Source of the DNA: a virus
Length of the DNA stretch: 42,709 nucleotides
Strand: one strand, 5' to 3'
IMG/VR virus record: IMGVR_UViG_3300032299_000934
Span: 1-42,709 of that record
A program made the position numbers and the translations under genes. Each line of letters begins with the position of its first letter. Within the stretch, counting starts at the first letter, position 1. Positions 8,072 to 16,377 of the stretch are shown in pieces. The notes below the pieces were generated by a model. It worked only from the letters and a program-made list of their open reading frames with translations. It made no database searches and was not told the origin of the DNA.

Positions 8072-11000
8072 AGCGAGCAGCCCTCGTCTTGCATTTTGCG
8101 GCGCAGTTCAGCCATCCGCTGTTCGTTGGCTTGGATCTGTTGGCGGGTGGCCTGGTCGGCTGTCTTGGTGCGGGGCTCGCCCATCATCGGGTCCACTTTC
8201 TCGATGGCCAGCTTTTCGGCCGGATCCCAGTAGATGCGGACTTGGTGCAGCCGCTTGCCCTTGCCGGCGAGGTTGCCGCCCTGATGGGTGTAGCCGCCGT
8301 AGCCTTGCTTCTCCAGAGCCTCCTGCATCCCGAAGAACTCCTCCTGTACTTGATGGGCGGGCATGTCGAACTCGCGTGACCAGGCCCGCATTTCATCCAT
8401 GGCCTGGGCCAGCGTGGGCAGCGCCTCGAACTGCTCAATGGCCTCGTCAAACAGCTCCCGGCCGCGAGTGGAGAGGCTGGGGCGCAGGCGCTTCACGTCG
8501 GCCTTGGTGAGCGGCTTGTCCAGGTCGTAGAGCTTGACCGGGGACAGCTCGGTGATCCGGTAGACCACGCCGCCGGTCTTTGCCCCGCCAGCGTTCTTCT
8601 TGCGATACCCGGCAGCGGTCTTGATGTCGTCGGTGACATAGAAGCCGTAGCCGTAGATGTTCATGCCATCGCCTCCGAACTCTCCACCGCGCTCCAGCTC
8701 GAACTCGCTGGCGGCGCCATGGAAGAACTCGCCTTTGCCCCTGGTGTCCAGCTCGATCGGCGGCCCATCCGCCAGCTGCAGCGGCTCGGGGCGCACCGGG
8801 GCGGGGGCCAGCGCCGGATCCTCCAACTGATCCAGCTGATCCAGCCCCTCCCGCATCCGCTGCAGTCCTTCGCCCGCCCTCCGGTACAGCCGCGCATCCG
8901 ACTGCGCGAGATCCCTGGACTGCTGCTCGAACATGTCCGCGATGGATGGCCCGGTGTCGCGGGGCATCACCTCAGTGGGCATCACCGGCTCGGGGTCATA
9001 CCCATCCGTCATCCCCAGCGCCTTCTTCTCCTCGAAGGTCTTGAGCTCGTAGCCCATCGCGTCCTTGGCGCCCTCCTCGGCGATGGCCCGCATCTGCGCA
9101 TCGCGCTCGGCGAACTCAGCCGTCAGCCGGATCTCATCCGCCACGGCCTGCGCAGCGGGGGTGCCGGGCTCCACCTGGCCGCCGCGGGTCTCCAGGTCGG
9201 CCCTGGCCAGATCAGGGGTGAGCGCCGGACCATCGGGCAGCTCGGGGATCGGTGTCTCGGGTGGCCGCACCTCGGCTTCATCCACAGCGCGGCGGATCAC
9301 CTCGATCTGCGCAGCCTGGCGCTGCTCGGGGGTGAGCTCCACCACCTGGGGGGCAGCCTCTGCAGCCTCTGCAGCAGCGGCAGCCGGGCGTGCGGTGGGC
9401 AGGCCCTGCTCGTCCATGGCGCTCCGCACCGCTTCCGCCACCTGCCCGCGGATCCGGTCGGCGATCACCCCGGGCTTGGCACCCTCGGCGATCTGGCGGG
9501 CACCGTCGTTGAGCAGCTCGCCGACTGGGCCCGGGGCGTACTTGAGCTGATCGAACATGCCCAGCACCTGGCCGGCATCGGCAGCGATGGCGCGGCTGTT
9601 CTCCACGTTGATGACGTTGCCGCCCTGCTCTAGGCGGCCGGCGCCACGGGCGGCGGTGCCAAACACCCGCTTTTCCTTCAGCAGGTCGCCGCGGATGGCG
9701 GTCACCAGATCGGCCTTCTGCCCCATCAGGGACATGGCCTCGGTGTTGCCGAACAGATCCACCTGGCTGCCCTCGACCACCGGGGCGTTGCGGACCTGCT
9801 GGACGATCTCGCTGAACTTGGCATCGCTCATGTCCTTGCCAGAGGACAGCGCCTTGTAGGCCCTCTGCATCTGCGTCTCGTCCAGCCCGCTGCCGCCCAG
9901 CGCCGCGGCCTTGCCAACCGACAGCCGGCCATCGACGGCAGCTTGGAAGATGTTGTCTGGCAGCTGAGACAACGCCAGTCCACGGGCAGCGTGCCCATCG
10001 GTCATCGGCGCACCCATCCGCTGCAGCTGCTCGGGGCTGGTGATGCCGGTGTCGCGCATGAACTTGGCGGCATCGAACACCGTGCCGCGTCCCTCCTTGA
10101 TGTTCGCCAGCGCCCCCAACGCCCGGGCCTCCTCAGCGGTGGCGGCCGGCAGCTCGCGGGTGGGCAGTGTGGGAATCCCGAGCTGATTGGCTCGCGCCAG
10201 CCGGTTGTGGCCGTTCACCACATAGGCGGTGTTGTTGGCCGGGTCGGTCCACACATCTAGCGTTCCCTCGGCAACCGTGTCCCAACGATCCACCCCGTCC
10301 AGGCTGTTGCCGCGCTGCTCGCCGGCCTCGTTGACGCCTTGCTTGTACTGGAAGCGCAGCGGGTCGGCTTGGATCTCGCCCGTGGGGCGGAAGGACTGCT
10401 GCCAGTCACGAACCAGCAGGGCCTGGCCGGACTGCTCCCGGTACTTGGCGAGGCCCTCGATGATGTCGGCCTTGGTGAACTCCTCGAACTCGCGGCCGGT
10501 GATGTCGCCGATCAGCTGGGCCAGGGCCGGGTTGTTCTCCGGTGCGGCGACGCCCCGCAGCGTCTCCAGCGGCATCGCCTCCAGCGTCTGCTCGTAGGGC
10601 AGCGGCTGGCCATCGCCGCCGATCCGCTCAGCCACGCTCTCGGCCGGTGCCATCACCCGGCCCTGCTCCAGCTCGGGCCGCACCGGCATGGCCTCCCTGG
10701 CGGCGAGCAGCTCGTCAATGCGCGGCACCACCGGGCCGGGCTGGGCCAGCAGCGCCTGCAGGTCGGTGTCGTCCAGGTCCCGGACGAGGTTGAACACCAC
10801 ATCCGCCTCGGGAAGCTCGGGGTCGTAGATCAGCTCGAACGGGTCGATCTCGACGCCCTCCACCTCCAGCTCGCCGCCAACAGCAGGCGCCGCGGCCGGT
10901 TCGGCGTCGGTCTTGGGTGCCGGGTCGGGCGAGTCGTTCCATGGGTCGCCAAGGCCTGCGGCCGGGGCCGGAGGGGCCTCGCCGGCTGGGCGGTCGCGGA

Positions 11001-12216
11001 CTGGGCCAGCCCACTCATCCATGGCCGTGCTGGCCGGGGGCTTGGCCGGCGCCGCCTGCTGGCCGCCCCGCAAGCTGCCGAACACCGTCTGCGGCTGGTC
11101 GGTTTCGCCGATGTCCTCGAAGAACTGGTTGATTCGCGCCTGCTGGCCGGTCGGGTCGGGCTCAGTCGGCTTGAAGGCCGTCGCACCCGTGGCCGGATCG
11201 GTCTGGGTGACACCGGCCTGCTGCAGCTGCGTGCGGGCATCCGTGACCTGCGAAACCGTGCGGCGATCCCTCAGCCAGCGACGGGTGTTCCTGAAGCCCC
11301 CGACTGCTTCGCCCACGCCACCCAGCGCCAGGCCGGGGATGGCATTGGGGATCAGCGACTTCACCGCCGAGTCGATCCAGTCGTCCTCGCCGACATTCAC
11401 CGACAGGGGCAGCGGCCGGCCAACGGCCTCGCCCAGGTTGGCCAGGTTGCCGCCACGGTTGTCATCGAAGAAGGTGCTCAGCACCTCACCAGCCGCAAGC
11501 CGCAAGCCGCCGGTCACCGCGGCGCCAGCGGCGCCAACACCGATGGCGGGGATGGCCTTGGCCGCCACGGCGGTGCCGACGATGCCAGCGCCAGTACCGC
11601 GGGCGACCGCATCCAGGCCCCGCTCAAACTGGTTCTGCTGGCCCGGGGGCGTGGCGCCCAGCACCCTGTAGCCGGCATCGCTGACCCGCTCAACCAAGCT
11701 GTTGGCCCTGCTGTTCTCCGGGTTGGCCGGGCGCCCGCGCACCTTCTGGGTGAGCGCGATGCCGAGCTTGGCCGCGTTTTCTTGCGCCCCCACTGTGAGG
11801 CCGGCGATCGCGTTTCGGCCGGTCTGGCTCTGCCCCGCCAGCATGAGCAACGGGCTCAACCCGGCGCCGGGGATAGCGAGTATGCCCCGGCTGGCATTCC
11901 GTAGCGCCGAAACAACCGGGCCGCCAGGACCCTGTTGCGGCCGCCTGTTGGTGTCCTGCACCTGGCGGCCCATGTAGCGCAGCTCGTTGCCGATCACCCC
12001 CAGCGGATCGCTGAAGATCGAGCGGTTGAGCTTGCCGCTGCCCTTGAGCTTCCCGAAGGACTTGGGCGACTGCCACCGCCAATCTGGCCCAGCCCACACC
12101 ACCTGCCGGCCGCCCAGGATGGACTTGGCGCCGATCGGGCGGTTCTCGTCGGTGTACTTGGTCTGGGGCTGGTCGCGGACGACAGGCTGCGCGGGGCCGG
12201 TGAGTTTCAGTGGCAT
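8068..12216 (-). CDS. Large internal virion/polyvalent protein with ParB-like and ADP-ribosyltransferase-like domains
   Basis: A 1382-residue protein at the core-protein position. Residues about 95-330 contain Gly/Ala-rich hydrophobic stretches that could cross membranes. About residues 590-760 look like a ParB/Srx-type domain (VVNGHNRLARANQLGIP, then an Ala/Glu helix and DAAKFMRDTG). Residues about 1155-1355 resemble an ADP-ribosyltransferase fold: FFHGAASEFE, GYGFYVTDDIKTAAGY and RLHQVRIYWDP. Long acidic Pro/Ala linkers separate the domains. This matches the 'polyvalent protein' architecture known for phages that inject effector domains with DNA. The start has a good GGAGATAGCCC ribosome site. 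The domain calls are by eye and need profile searches. Confidence 0.75.
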   Translation of the reverse strand: MPLKLTGPAQPVVRDQPQTKYTDENRPIGAKSILGGRQVVWAGPDWRWQSPKSFGKLKGSGKLNRSIFSDPLGVIGNELRYMGRQVQDTNRRPQQGPGGPVVSALRNASRGILAIPGAGLSPLLMLAGQSQTGRNAIAGLTVGAQENAAKLGIALTQKVRGRPANPENSRANSLVERVSDAGYRVLGATPPGQQNQFERGLDAVARGTGAGIVGTAVAAKAIPAIGVGAAGAAVTGGLRLAAGEVLSTFFDDNRGGNLANLGEAVGRPLPLSVNVGEDDWIDSAVKSLIPNAIPGLALGGVGEAVGGFRNTRRWLRDRRTVSQVTDARTQLQQAGVTQTDPATGATAFKPTEPDPTGQQARINQFFEDIGETDQPQTVFGSLRGGQQAAPAKPPASTAMDEWAGPVRDRPAGEAPPAPAAGLGDPWNDSPDPAPKTDAEPAAAPAVGGELEVEGVEIDPFELIYDPELPEADVVFNLVRDLDDTDLQALLAQPGPVVPRIDELLAAREAMPVRPELEQGRVMAPAESVAERIGGDGQPLPYEQTLEAMPLETLRGVAAPENNPALAQLIGDITGREFEEFTKADIIEGLAKYREQSGQALLVRDWQQSFRPTGEIQADPLRFQYKQGVNEAGEQRGNSLDGVDRWDTVAEGTLDVWTDPANNTAYVVNGHNRLARANQLGIPTLPTRELPAATAEEARALGALANIKEGRGTVFDAAKFMRDTGITSPEQLQRMGAPMTDGHAARGLALSQLPDNIFQAAVDGRLSVGKAAALGGSGLDETQMQRAYKALSSGKDMSDAKFSEIVQQVRNAPVVEGSQVDLFGNTEAMSLMGQKADLVTAIRGDLLKEKRVFGTAARGAGRLEQGGNVINVENSRAIAADAGQVLGMFDQLKYAPGPVGELLNDGARQIAEGAKPGVIADRIRGQVAEAVRSAMDEQGLPTARPAAAAAEAAEAAPQVVELTPEQRQAAQIEVIRRAVDEAEVRPPETPIPELPDGPALTPDLARADLETRGGQVEPGTPAAQAVADEIRLTAEFAERDAQMRAIAEEGAKDAMGYELKTFEEKKALGMTDGYDPEPVMPTEVMPRDTGPSIADMFEQQSRDLAQSDARLYRRAGEGLQRMREGLDQLDQLEDPALAPAPVRPEPLQLADGPPIELDTRGKGEFFHGAASEFELERGGEFGGDGMNIYGYGFYVTDDIKTAAGYRKKNAGGAKTGGVVYRITELSPVKLYDLDKPLTKADVKRLRPSLSTRGRELFDEAIEQFEALPTLAQAMDEMRAWSREFDMPAHQVQEEFFGMQEALEKQGYGGYTHQGGNLAGKGKRLHQVRIYWDPAEKLAIEKVDPMMGEPRTKTADQATRQQIQANEQRMAELRRKMQDEGCSL

Positions 12217-12248
12217 GGGCTATCTCCTGGCGAGTTGGGTCGGCGTTG

Positions 12249-15113
12249 TCATCTGCCCATCTCCTCCCGCAGCACCCGGTCGTAGTAGGCCTTGAGCTGA
12301 GCGAAGCTCTTGCCACCCTGCCCGTAGTAGCTGGTGCCGGTTTTCGCGGCCGGGAAGCTGGCCCATTCGGGCGCAAGGCGGTCGGCCACCTGCAACGTGA
12401 AGCCGCCGGGCAAGCGCGGGTCCACTCCGCGAAGCCGCACCAGCTCCAGCGCGGCCTTGTCCTGCCGGGCCGGGGTCATCGCCCCACCCCCAACGCGGTC
12501 CCAGGTGGTTGACAGGAACTGGTAGGCGCCGGCCGCATCGGACGACAGGCCGTTGCTGCTGTTGATGCGCCTGGGGTGGCGGCTGAGGTCGCTGAACTTT
12601 GCGCCAGTGAACATGGTCCGGTAGCCGTCAGGCCCCGCCGTGCCCTCGGCCCATCGGATGGTGCGCAGCAGCGCACGCTGTTGAGGGCTCAAGCCAGGCG
12701 CTGCGGTGTAGACGCCGCCGCTGCTGATGCCCCCACTCCTCATCGCCACCTGCCCACCGCCGCCGACACCCACCGCCGACCGCAGCCGGGGCTGGGACTG
12801 TGATGCAACAGCCGGCCGGGTGCCCATCACCATGTCGAGCATCCAGCCAGCCGCCCGCGCTACCGGGCTGTCCTGTGGCGATCTGGCAGCGGTCTGCGTG
12901 GGCTGCGCTGCGCTGCGGGTGGCCTGCGCCCGCCGGCCGTCGCGCTGCAGCCGGTCGCGTTCTTCTGGTGTCACTCGGATGCCCCCGGGGTAGTAGTCGA
13001 TGTGCTTGTTCAGCAGGGCGCCTGGGGTGGTGCCGGCGTCCTTGGCGAACCGCTGCAGCGCTGCGCTGGGTTTGCCGCCCTCGTAGAGGATCCGGTTGCC
13101 TTCCGTCACCACGGACTGCTGATCCAGCACCGGCTCGGATCGCCAGCTGCGCACCCGGCTCTGCCGGTCGGGGATGTTGTCCAGCTGGCCGCTGGGGTAC
13201 ACCGGCTTGGTGGCGGGCCTGGTGCCAGGTGGCGGGCCCTGCTGCTGGGCGCTGCTCCCTGCTGCTGCTCCCTGCTGCTGCGGCTGGCTGCCGGCAGCAC
13301 CCGGCTGGCCATCGACCCCGGGGAACAGGTACTTGCGAGCGGCCTGGTCGCTGCGCCCGTATTCATCAACTGCCTGGGTGGCCACGGAAGCCGTCTCCGC
13401 TGCCGTGAGCGGTGCTCCCTTCTTGCCCTCGGCCTCCGAGATCCGGTTGCGGACGTGCGCCTGATAGGCCGAATACTGCCGCTGCGCCGACTGCGCGGCG
13501 TTGGCATCGCCCAGGCCAGCCATCACCTGCTCGATGTTGCCGCCGCGCAGCGCTGCTTCGGTGACCGTGCGGGGGTAGTTGGCGAGCAGGTTGGCCTTGA
13601 TCTTGCGGTCGATCACCCCATTGGCTTCGCGGCTGGTGGGCGATGCCTCGCGCTCGTTGTTGCGGCGGCTGATCGCGGCGAACTGCTGCCGCAGCGCAGG
13701 CTTCTGATCCTCCGGGGCCCCGGCCAGGGCCGCCTCGAACTCGCTGACGGCCTCGCTGGCGTTCCACTGGGTCCCCACCCGGCCGTCCATGTCCTGCAAC
13801 AGGGCCGCCACCCCATCGGCGCTGCGGCCCAGGGCCGTCACCTTGTCGATGGTGGTGCTGACGCTCTGCTCGGCCTCCAGCTTCTGGCTCAGCGGCAGAG
13901 CCTTGAAGCGTGGGTCATCCCGCAGCTCCTCGATCGCCTGCAACCGGGTCGCGCCATCAGGCATCCCATAGGTCTTGTTGATCAGCTCGTCCTGGTACGC
14001 CTGGCCCAGCGATTCCTGCTCGCGCTGCTGCCGCTTGTAGAACACCTCCCCGTATTTGATCTCGGCATCGAGCGCTTCGGCCGTCATGTAGAATATGGCG
14101 TTCGGCCGCTGCCCGAACTTGTCCGGCGGACCGACGCTGATCTGCCGCAGCAGGTCCCGCAGCTCCGTGTTCCCGGCTGACTCGGCCAGCGCCAGTGCAC
14201 CCTCGATCGCCTTCACCTTCATCGGGATCACCTCGCCAGCGATCCCCAGCTCGTCCGCGAACCCATCGAGCGTCAGCGTCCATGCGGCAACGACGGCGGT
14301 GCGGAATCGGTTGCCCTGCTTGGGGGTGATGCGCTCGCCGTTGATCTCGATGCCATCCCGCAGCGCGGTCCCGTAGATGCCCAGCAGCTGCGCCTGGGCT
14401 GTGCGCCACACCGAGTCCTTGAGATAGTCCTGGCGGTCTTTCCACTGCAGCTCCGTGATCTTGTCGCTGGCCTGGTTCAGCTGCGGCAGGAACTTCTGCG
14501 CGAACCCCGGGGAGCTCTCATCCAGCTGGTACTTCTGCACCAGGCCCTGGGTCACCTCGGCCTTGAGCTGCCCCAGCTTCGGGTCGCCGGGATTGAGTAG
14601 GTAGGCCCCTTCCATGCTCCGGTAGGCCGTGAGCATCGCGCCCGGGGCTTCGGCCGCGGCCAGCTCGGTCAACGCCCGCTGTCGCCCTGCTGCGCGGAAC
14701 GGGTTGACCTGATCCATCATCAGGCCCGCGATCGGGTCCTGCACCGACAGCTTGCGGTTCTCGGCCGCGTACTCGGCTCCGGACTGGGCCGTCTGCCCAT
14801 CGAGCAGCGCCTTGGCCCGCATCGCCTCGTTGATGCCCTGCTGCACCTCGTTCTTGGCGTAGAGCGCCAGCCCGGTGCCCACCAGCTGCGTCAGCTGCTG
14901 GTTGAACGGCGCCAGCGCTGCAGCAGTGCGGGCGAAGTTGTTGGCGCCGCCGATGCTGCCGCCGCTGCCTTGCTGGATCACATTGATCTGCGCCACCCGC
15001 GGGATCTCCAGCGGCCCAGCCGGTGCTGCCACCTGCCGCTGCGCAGGCTGGATGAAGGTGCTCAGCGGCTGCGCCTCGGGGCGGATCTGGTTCAGCGGAA
15101 GGTCCCTGCTCAT
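12249..15113 (-). CDS. Internal virion protein with C-terminal GH104-like transglycosylase
   Basis: A 954-residue protein in the T7 gp15 position. The N-terminal 700 residues are helical and Gln/Ala-rich. The C-terminal about 150 residues closely resemble phage lambda endolysin R (soluble lytic transglycosylase family). They have LLRTIRWAEGTAG with the likely catalytic Glu near 821, YRTMFTGAKFSDLSRHPR, SSDAAGAYQFLSTTWD and a RQDKAALELVRLRG helix. It probably cuts peptidoglycan locally during DNA ejection. In T7 the analogous activity is at the N-terminus of gp16, so the domain has a different host protein and end here. ATGA overlap with the upstream gene. Confidence 0.85.
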   Translation of the reverse strand: MSRDLPLNQIRPEAQPLSTFIQPAQRQVAAPAGPLEIPRVAQINVIQQGSGGSIGGANNFARTAAALAPFNQQLTQLVGTGLALYAKNEVQQGINEAMRAKALLDGQTAQSGAEYAAENRKLSVQDPIAGLMMDQVNPFRAAGRQRALTELAAAEAPGAMLTAYRSMEGAYLLNPGDPKLGQLKAEVTQGLVQKYQLDESSPGFAQKFLPQLNQASDKITELQWKDRQDYLKDSVWRTAQAQLLGIYGTALRDGIEINGERITPKQGNRFRTAVVAAWTLTLDGFADELGIAGEVIPMKVKAIEGALALAESAGNTELRDLLRQISVGPPDKFGQRPNAIFYMTAEALDAEIKYGEVFYKRQQREQESLGQAYQDELINKTYGMPDGATRLQAIEELRDDPRFKALPLSQKLEAEQSVSTTIDKVTALGRSADGVAALLQDMDGRVGTQWNASEAVSEFEAALAGAPEDQKPALRQQFAAISRRNNEREASPTSREANGVIDRKIKANLLANYPRTVTEAALRGGNIEQVMAGLGDANAAQSAQRQYSAYQAHVRNRISEAEGKKGAPLTAAETASVATQAVDEYGRSDQAARKYLFPGVDGQPGAAGSQPQQQGAAAGSSAQQQGPPPGTRPATKPVYPSGQLDNIPDRQSRVRSWRSEPVLDQQSVVTEGNRILYEGGKPSAALQRFAKDAGTTPGALLNKHIDYYPGGIRVTPEERDRLQRDGRRAQATRSAAQPTQTAARSPQDSPVARAAGWMLDMVMGTRPAVASQSQPRLRSAVGVGGGGQVAMRSGGISSGGVYTAAPGLSPQQRALLRTIRWAEGTAGPDGYRTMFTGAKFSDLSRHPRRINSSNGLSSDAAGAYQFLSTTWDRVGGGAMTPARQDKAALELVRLRGVDPRLPGGFTLQVADRLAPEWASFPAAKTGTSYYGQGGKSFAQLKAYYDRVLREEMGR

Positions 15114-15928
15114 GCGCCGGCTGCAATGTTGGAGAGGGTGGAGTAGGCGCTGAGGCCGGTGCTCACGCCACCCATCAGGCCGGTCAGCCCGCCCAGCACG
15201 CCAGGGCCGCTACTCGGCCGCGCACCGGTGAGCGTCGGCGCAGGTGGGGCCAGCAGCGTCGGCAGCGGCTGGAAGGGCCGCATCGGCTCCAGATACGGCT
15301 GCTGCTCGTAGAACTGCTGGCTGTTGTACCGGCTCAGGAACTGCGTCACCTGCGCGGTCTGCGCCCGCGTGTACTGCCTGCTGCGCAGCCCCTCGTTGAT
15401 CTGCTGGATCGTGGCGTAGTCGCCCTGCTGGCGGGCGTAGTCGTTGATCAGCCGGTCGATGCTGCCGCCTTCCTGCCCACTGGCCGCCACCGATGCCCGC
15501 GCCTTGAGCGCTGCCACCTGGTACTGCTGGTAGGCCACGGCATCAGCCATTGAGGCCTCGGCGAACTGCTGGCTCAGCGCCTGCGACTGCAGGGCAAAGT
15601 CAGCGCCGGCCGCGGCCCGCGTCTGCCCCACCACTTCGGCCTGAGCGATCGCCTTGCTCAGCTCAAAGTTGCGCAGGCTGTTCACATAGGCCCGCTGCTG
15701 GTTGTAGGCCAGCGTCGATTGCCAGTATTGGTACTGCTGGTTTGCGTCGGTGTAGCGCTTGGTGAACGCCGCCTGCCACTGGGCGAACTGCTGATTGGCG
15801 CCCTGCAGCGCTCGCTGGTTGAGATAGTCCTGCTCGGCGGCGGCCTGCTCCTGCGAAGCGCCAACGATCCCCAGGCCTGCGTTCAGGCCACCCATCGCCA
15901 GGGATAGACCCATCAGGGGCGCGACCAT
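15110..15928 (-). CDS. Internal virion protein B, T7 gp14-like
   Basis: A 272-residue protein with a hydrophobic N-terminus (VAPLMGLSLAMGGLNAGLGIVGA) and then a long Gln/Ala/Tyr-rich helical region. A Pro-rich segment follows, and the protein ends in a Gly-rich hydrophobic segment. That composition, size and position (after the gp13-like gene, before the large core proteins) fit T7 gp14, which is ejected into the outer membrane. The ATG at 15928 shares one base with the upstream stop (TGATG), which suggests coupled translation. Confidence 0.75.
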   Translation of the reverse strand: MVAPLMGLSLAMGGLNAGLGIVGASQEQAAAEQDYLNQRALQGANQQFAQWQAAFTKRYTDANQQYQYWQSTLAYNQQRAYVNSLRNFELSKAIAQAEVVGQTRAAAGADFALQSQALSQQFAEASMADAVAYQQYQVAALKARASVAASGQEGGSIDRLINDYARQQGDYATIQQINEGLRSRQYTRAQTAQVTQFLSRYNSQQFYEQQPYLEPMRPFQPLPTLLAPPAPTLTGARPSSGPGVLGGLTGLMGGVSTGLSAYSTLSNIAAGA

Positions 15929-16377
15929 CACGCCCTCCTCTCGAAGTAGGCGAACAGCTGCCCGCAGGGCCCGTGCGGCGCAGGCCTGTCGATCTCAAAC
16001 CCCAGCGACCGCAGCCACCGCAGGGTGATCACATTGCTGGCCAGGGCCAGGTTCCACAGCGGGCCGGCGCCATCGGCGATCAGCTCATCCGTCCAGAGCT
16101 TTGCACCCCTGGAGAACTGCCGGCGATGGGACGGTGTGGCCAGCAGGCCATCGGTGGCCAGCAGCCAAATCCTCCCCCTTGGCGCAATGCCACACAGGCC
16201 CACTGGCTCTCCGCTGTCGCCCTCTATGCAACGGCAATCAGGGCTGTTCTGCCAGCTGGTCATCACAGCTTCCGCCGGTTGCATCCCATTACTGCAGAAC
16301 ACCTCGAAGGCATCCTGCTTGCGCAGGTGGCGGGCGATGTGCAGCACCCGCTCTCTTGTCGGCGACGCCCAGTTCAT
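15928..16377 (-). CDS. T7 gp13-like protein with acetyltransferase-like features
   Basis: A 149-residue protein located between tail tube B and the gp14-like gene, the T7 gp13 position. Its sequence is typical of this family (DUF2833 as I recall it). It has RKQDAFEVFCSNGMQPAEAV, PVGLCGIAPRGRIWLLATDG, WTDELIADGAGPLWNLALAS, then a C-terminal LRWLRSLGFEID and GPCGQLFAYF. The last part resembles the end of a GNAT fold. Whether it acetylates anything is unknown; in T7 gp13 is a minor morphogenesis protein. The start overlaps the previous stop in an ATGA junction. Confidence 0.75.
   Translation of the reverse strand: MNWASPTRERVLHIARHLRKQDAFEVFCSNGMQPAEAVMTSWQNSPDCRCIEGDSGEPVGLCGIAPRGRIWLLATDGLLATPSHRRQFSRGAKLWTDELIADGAGPLWNLALASNVITLRWLRSLGFEIDRPAPHGPCGQLFAYFERRA

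Noticed and set aside
9351-9377. CTGCAG repeats in the 1382-aa gene
   Set aside because: Spacing differs from the dyad (5 bases) and it encodes an Ala/Glu repeat; judged fortuitous.
10339-11904. Plus-strand frame of 521 codons
   Set aside because: Antisense shadow of the 1382-aa protein gene; no motif and no ribosome site.
13002-14180. Plus-strand frame of 392 codons
   Set aside because: Antisense shadow of the transglycosylase virion protein; low-complexity Leu/Gly/Arg composition.
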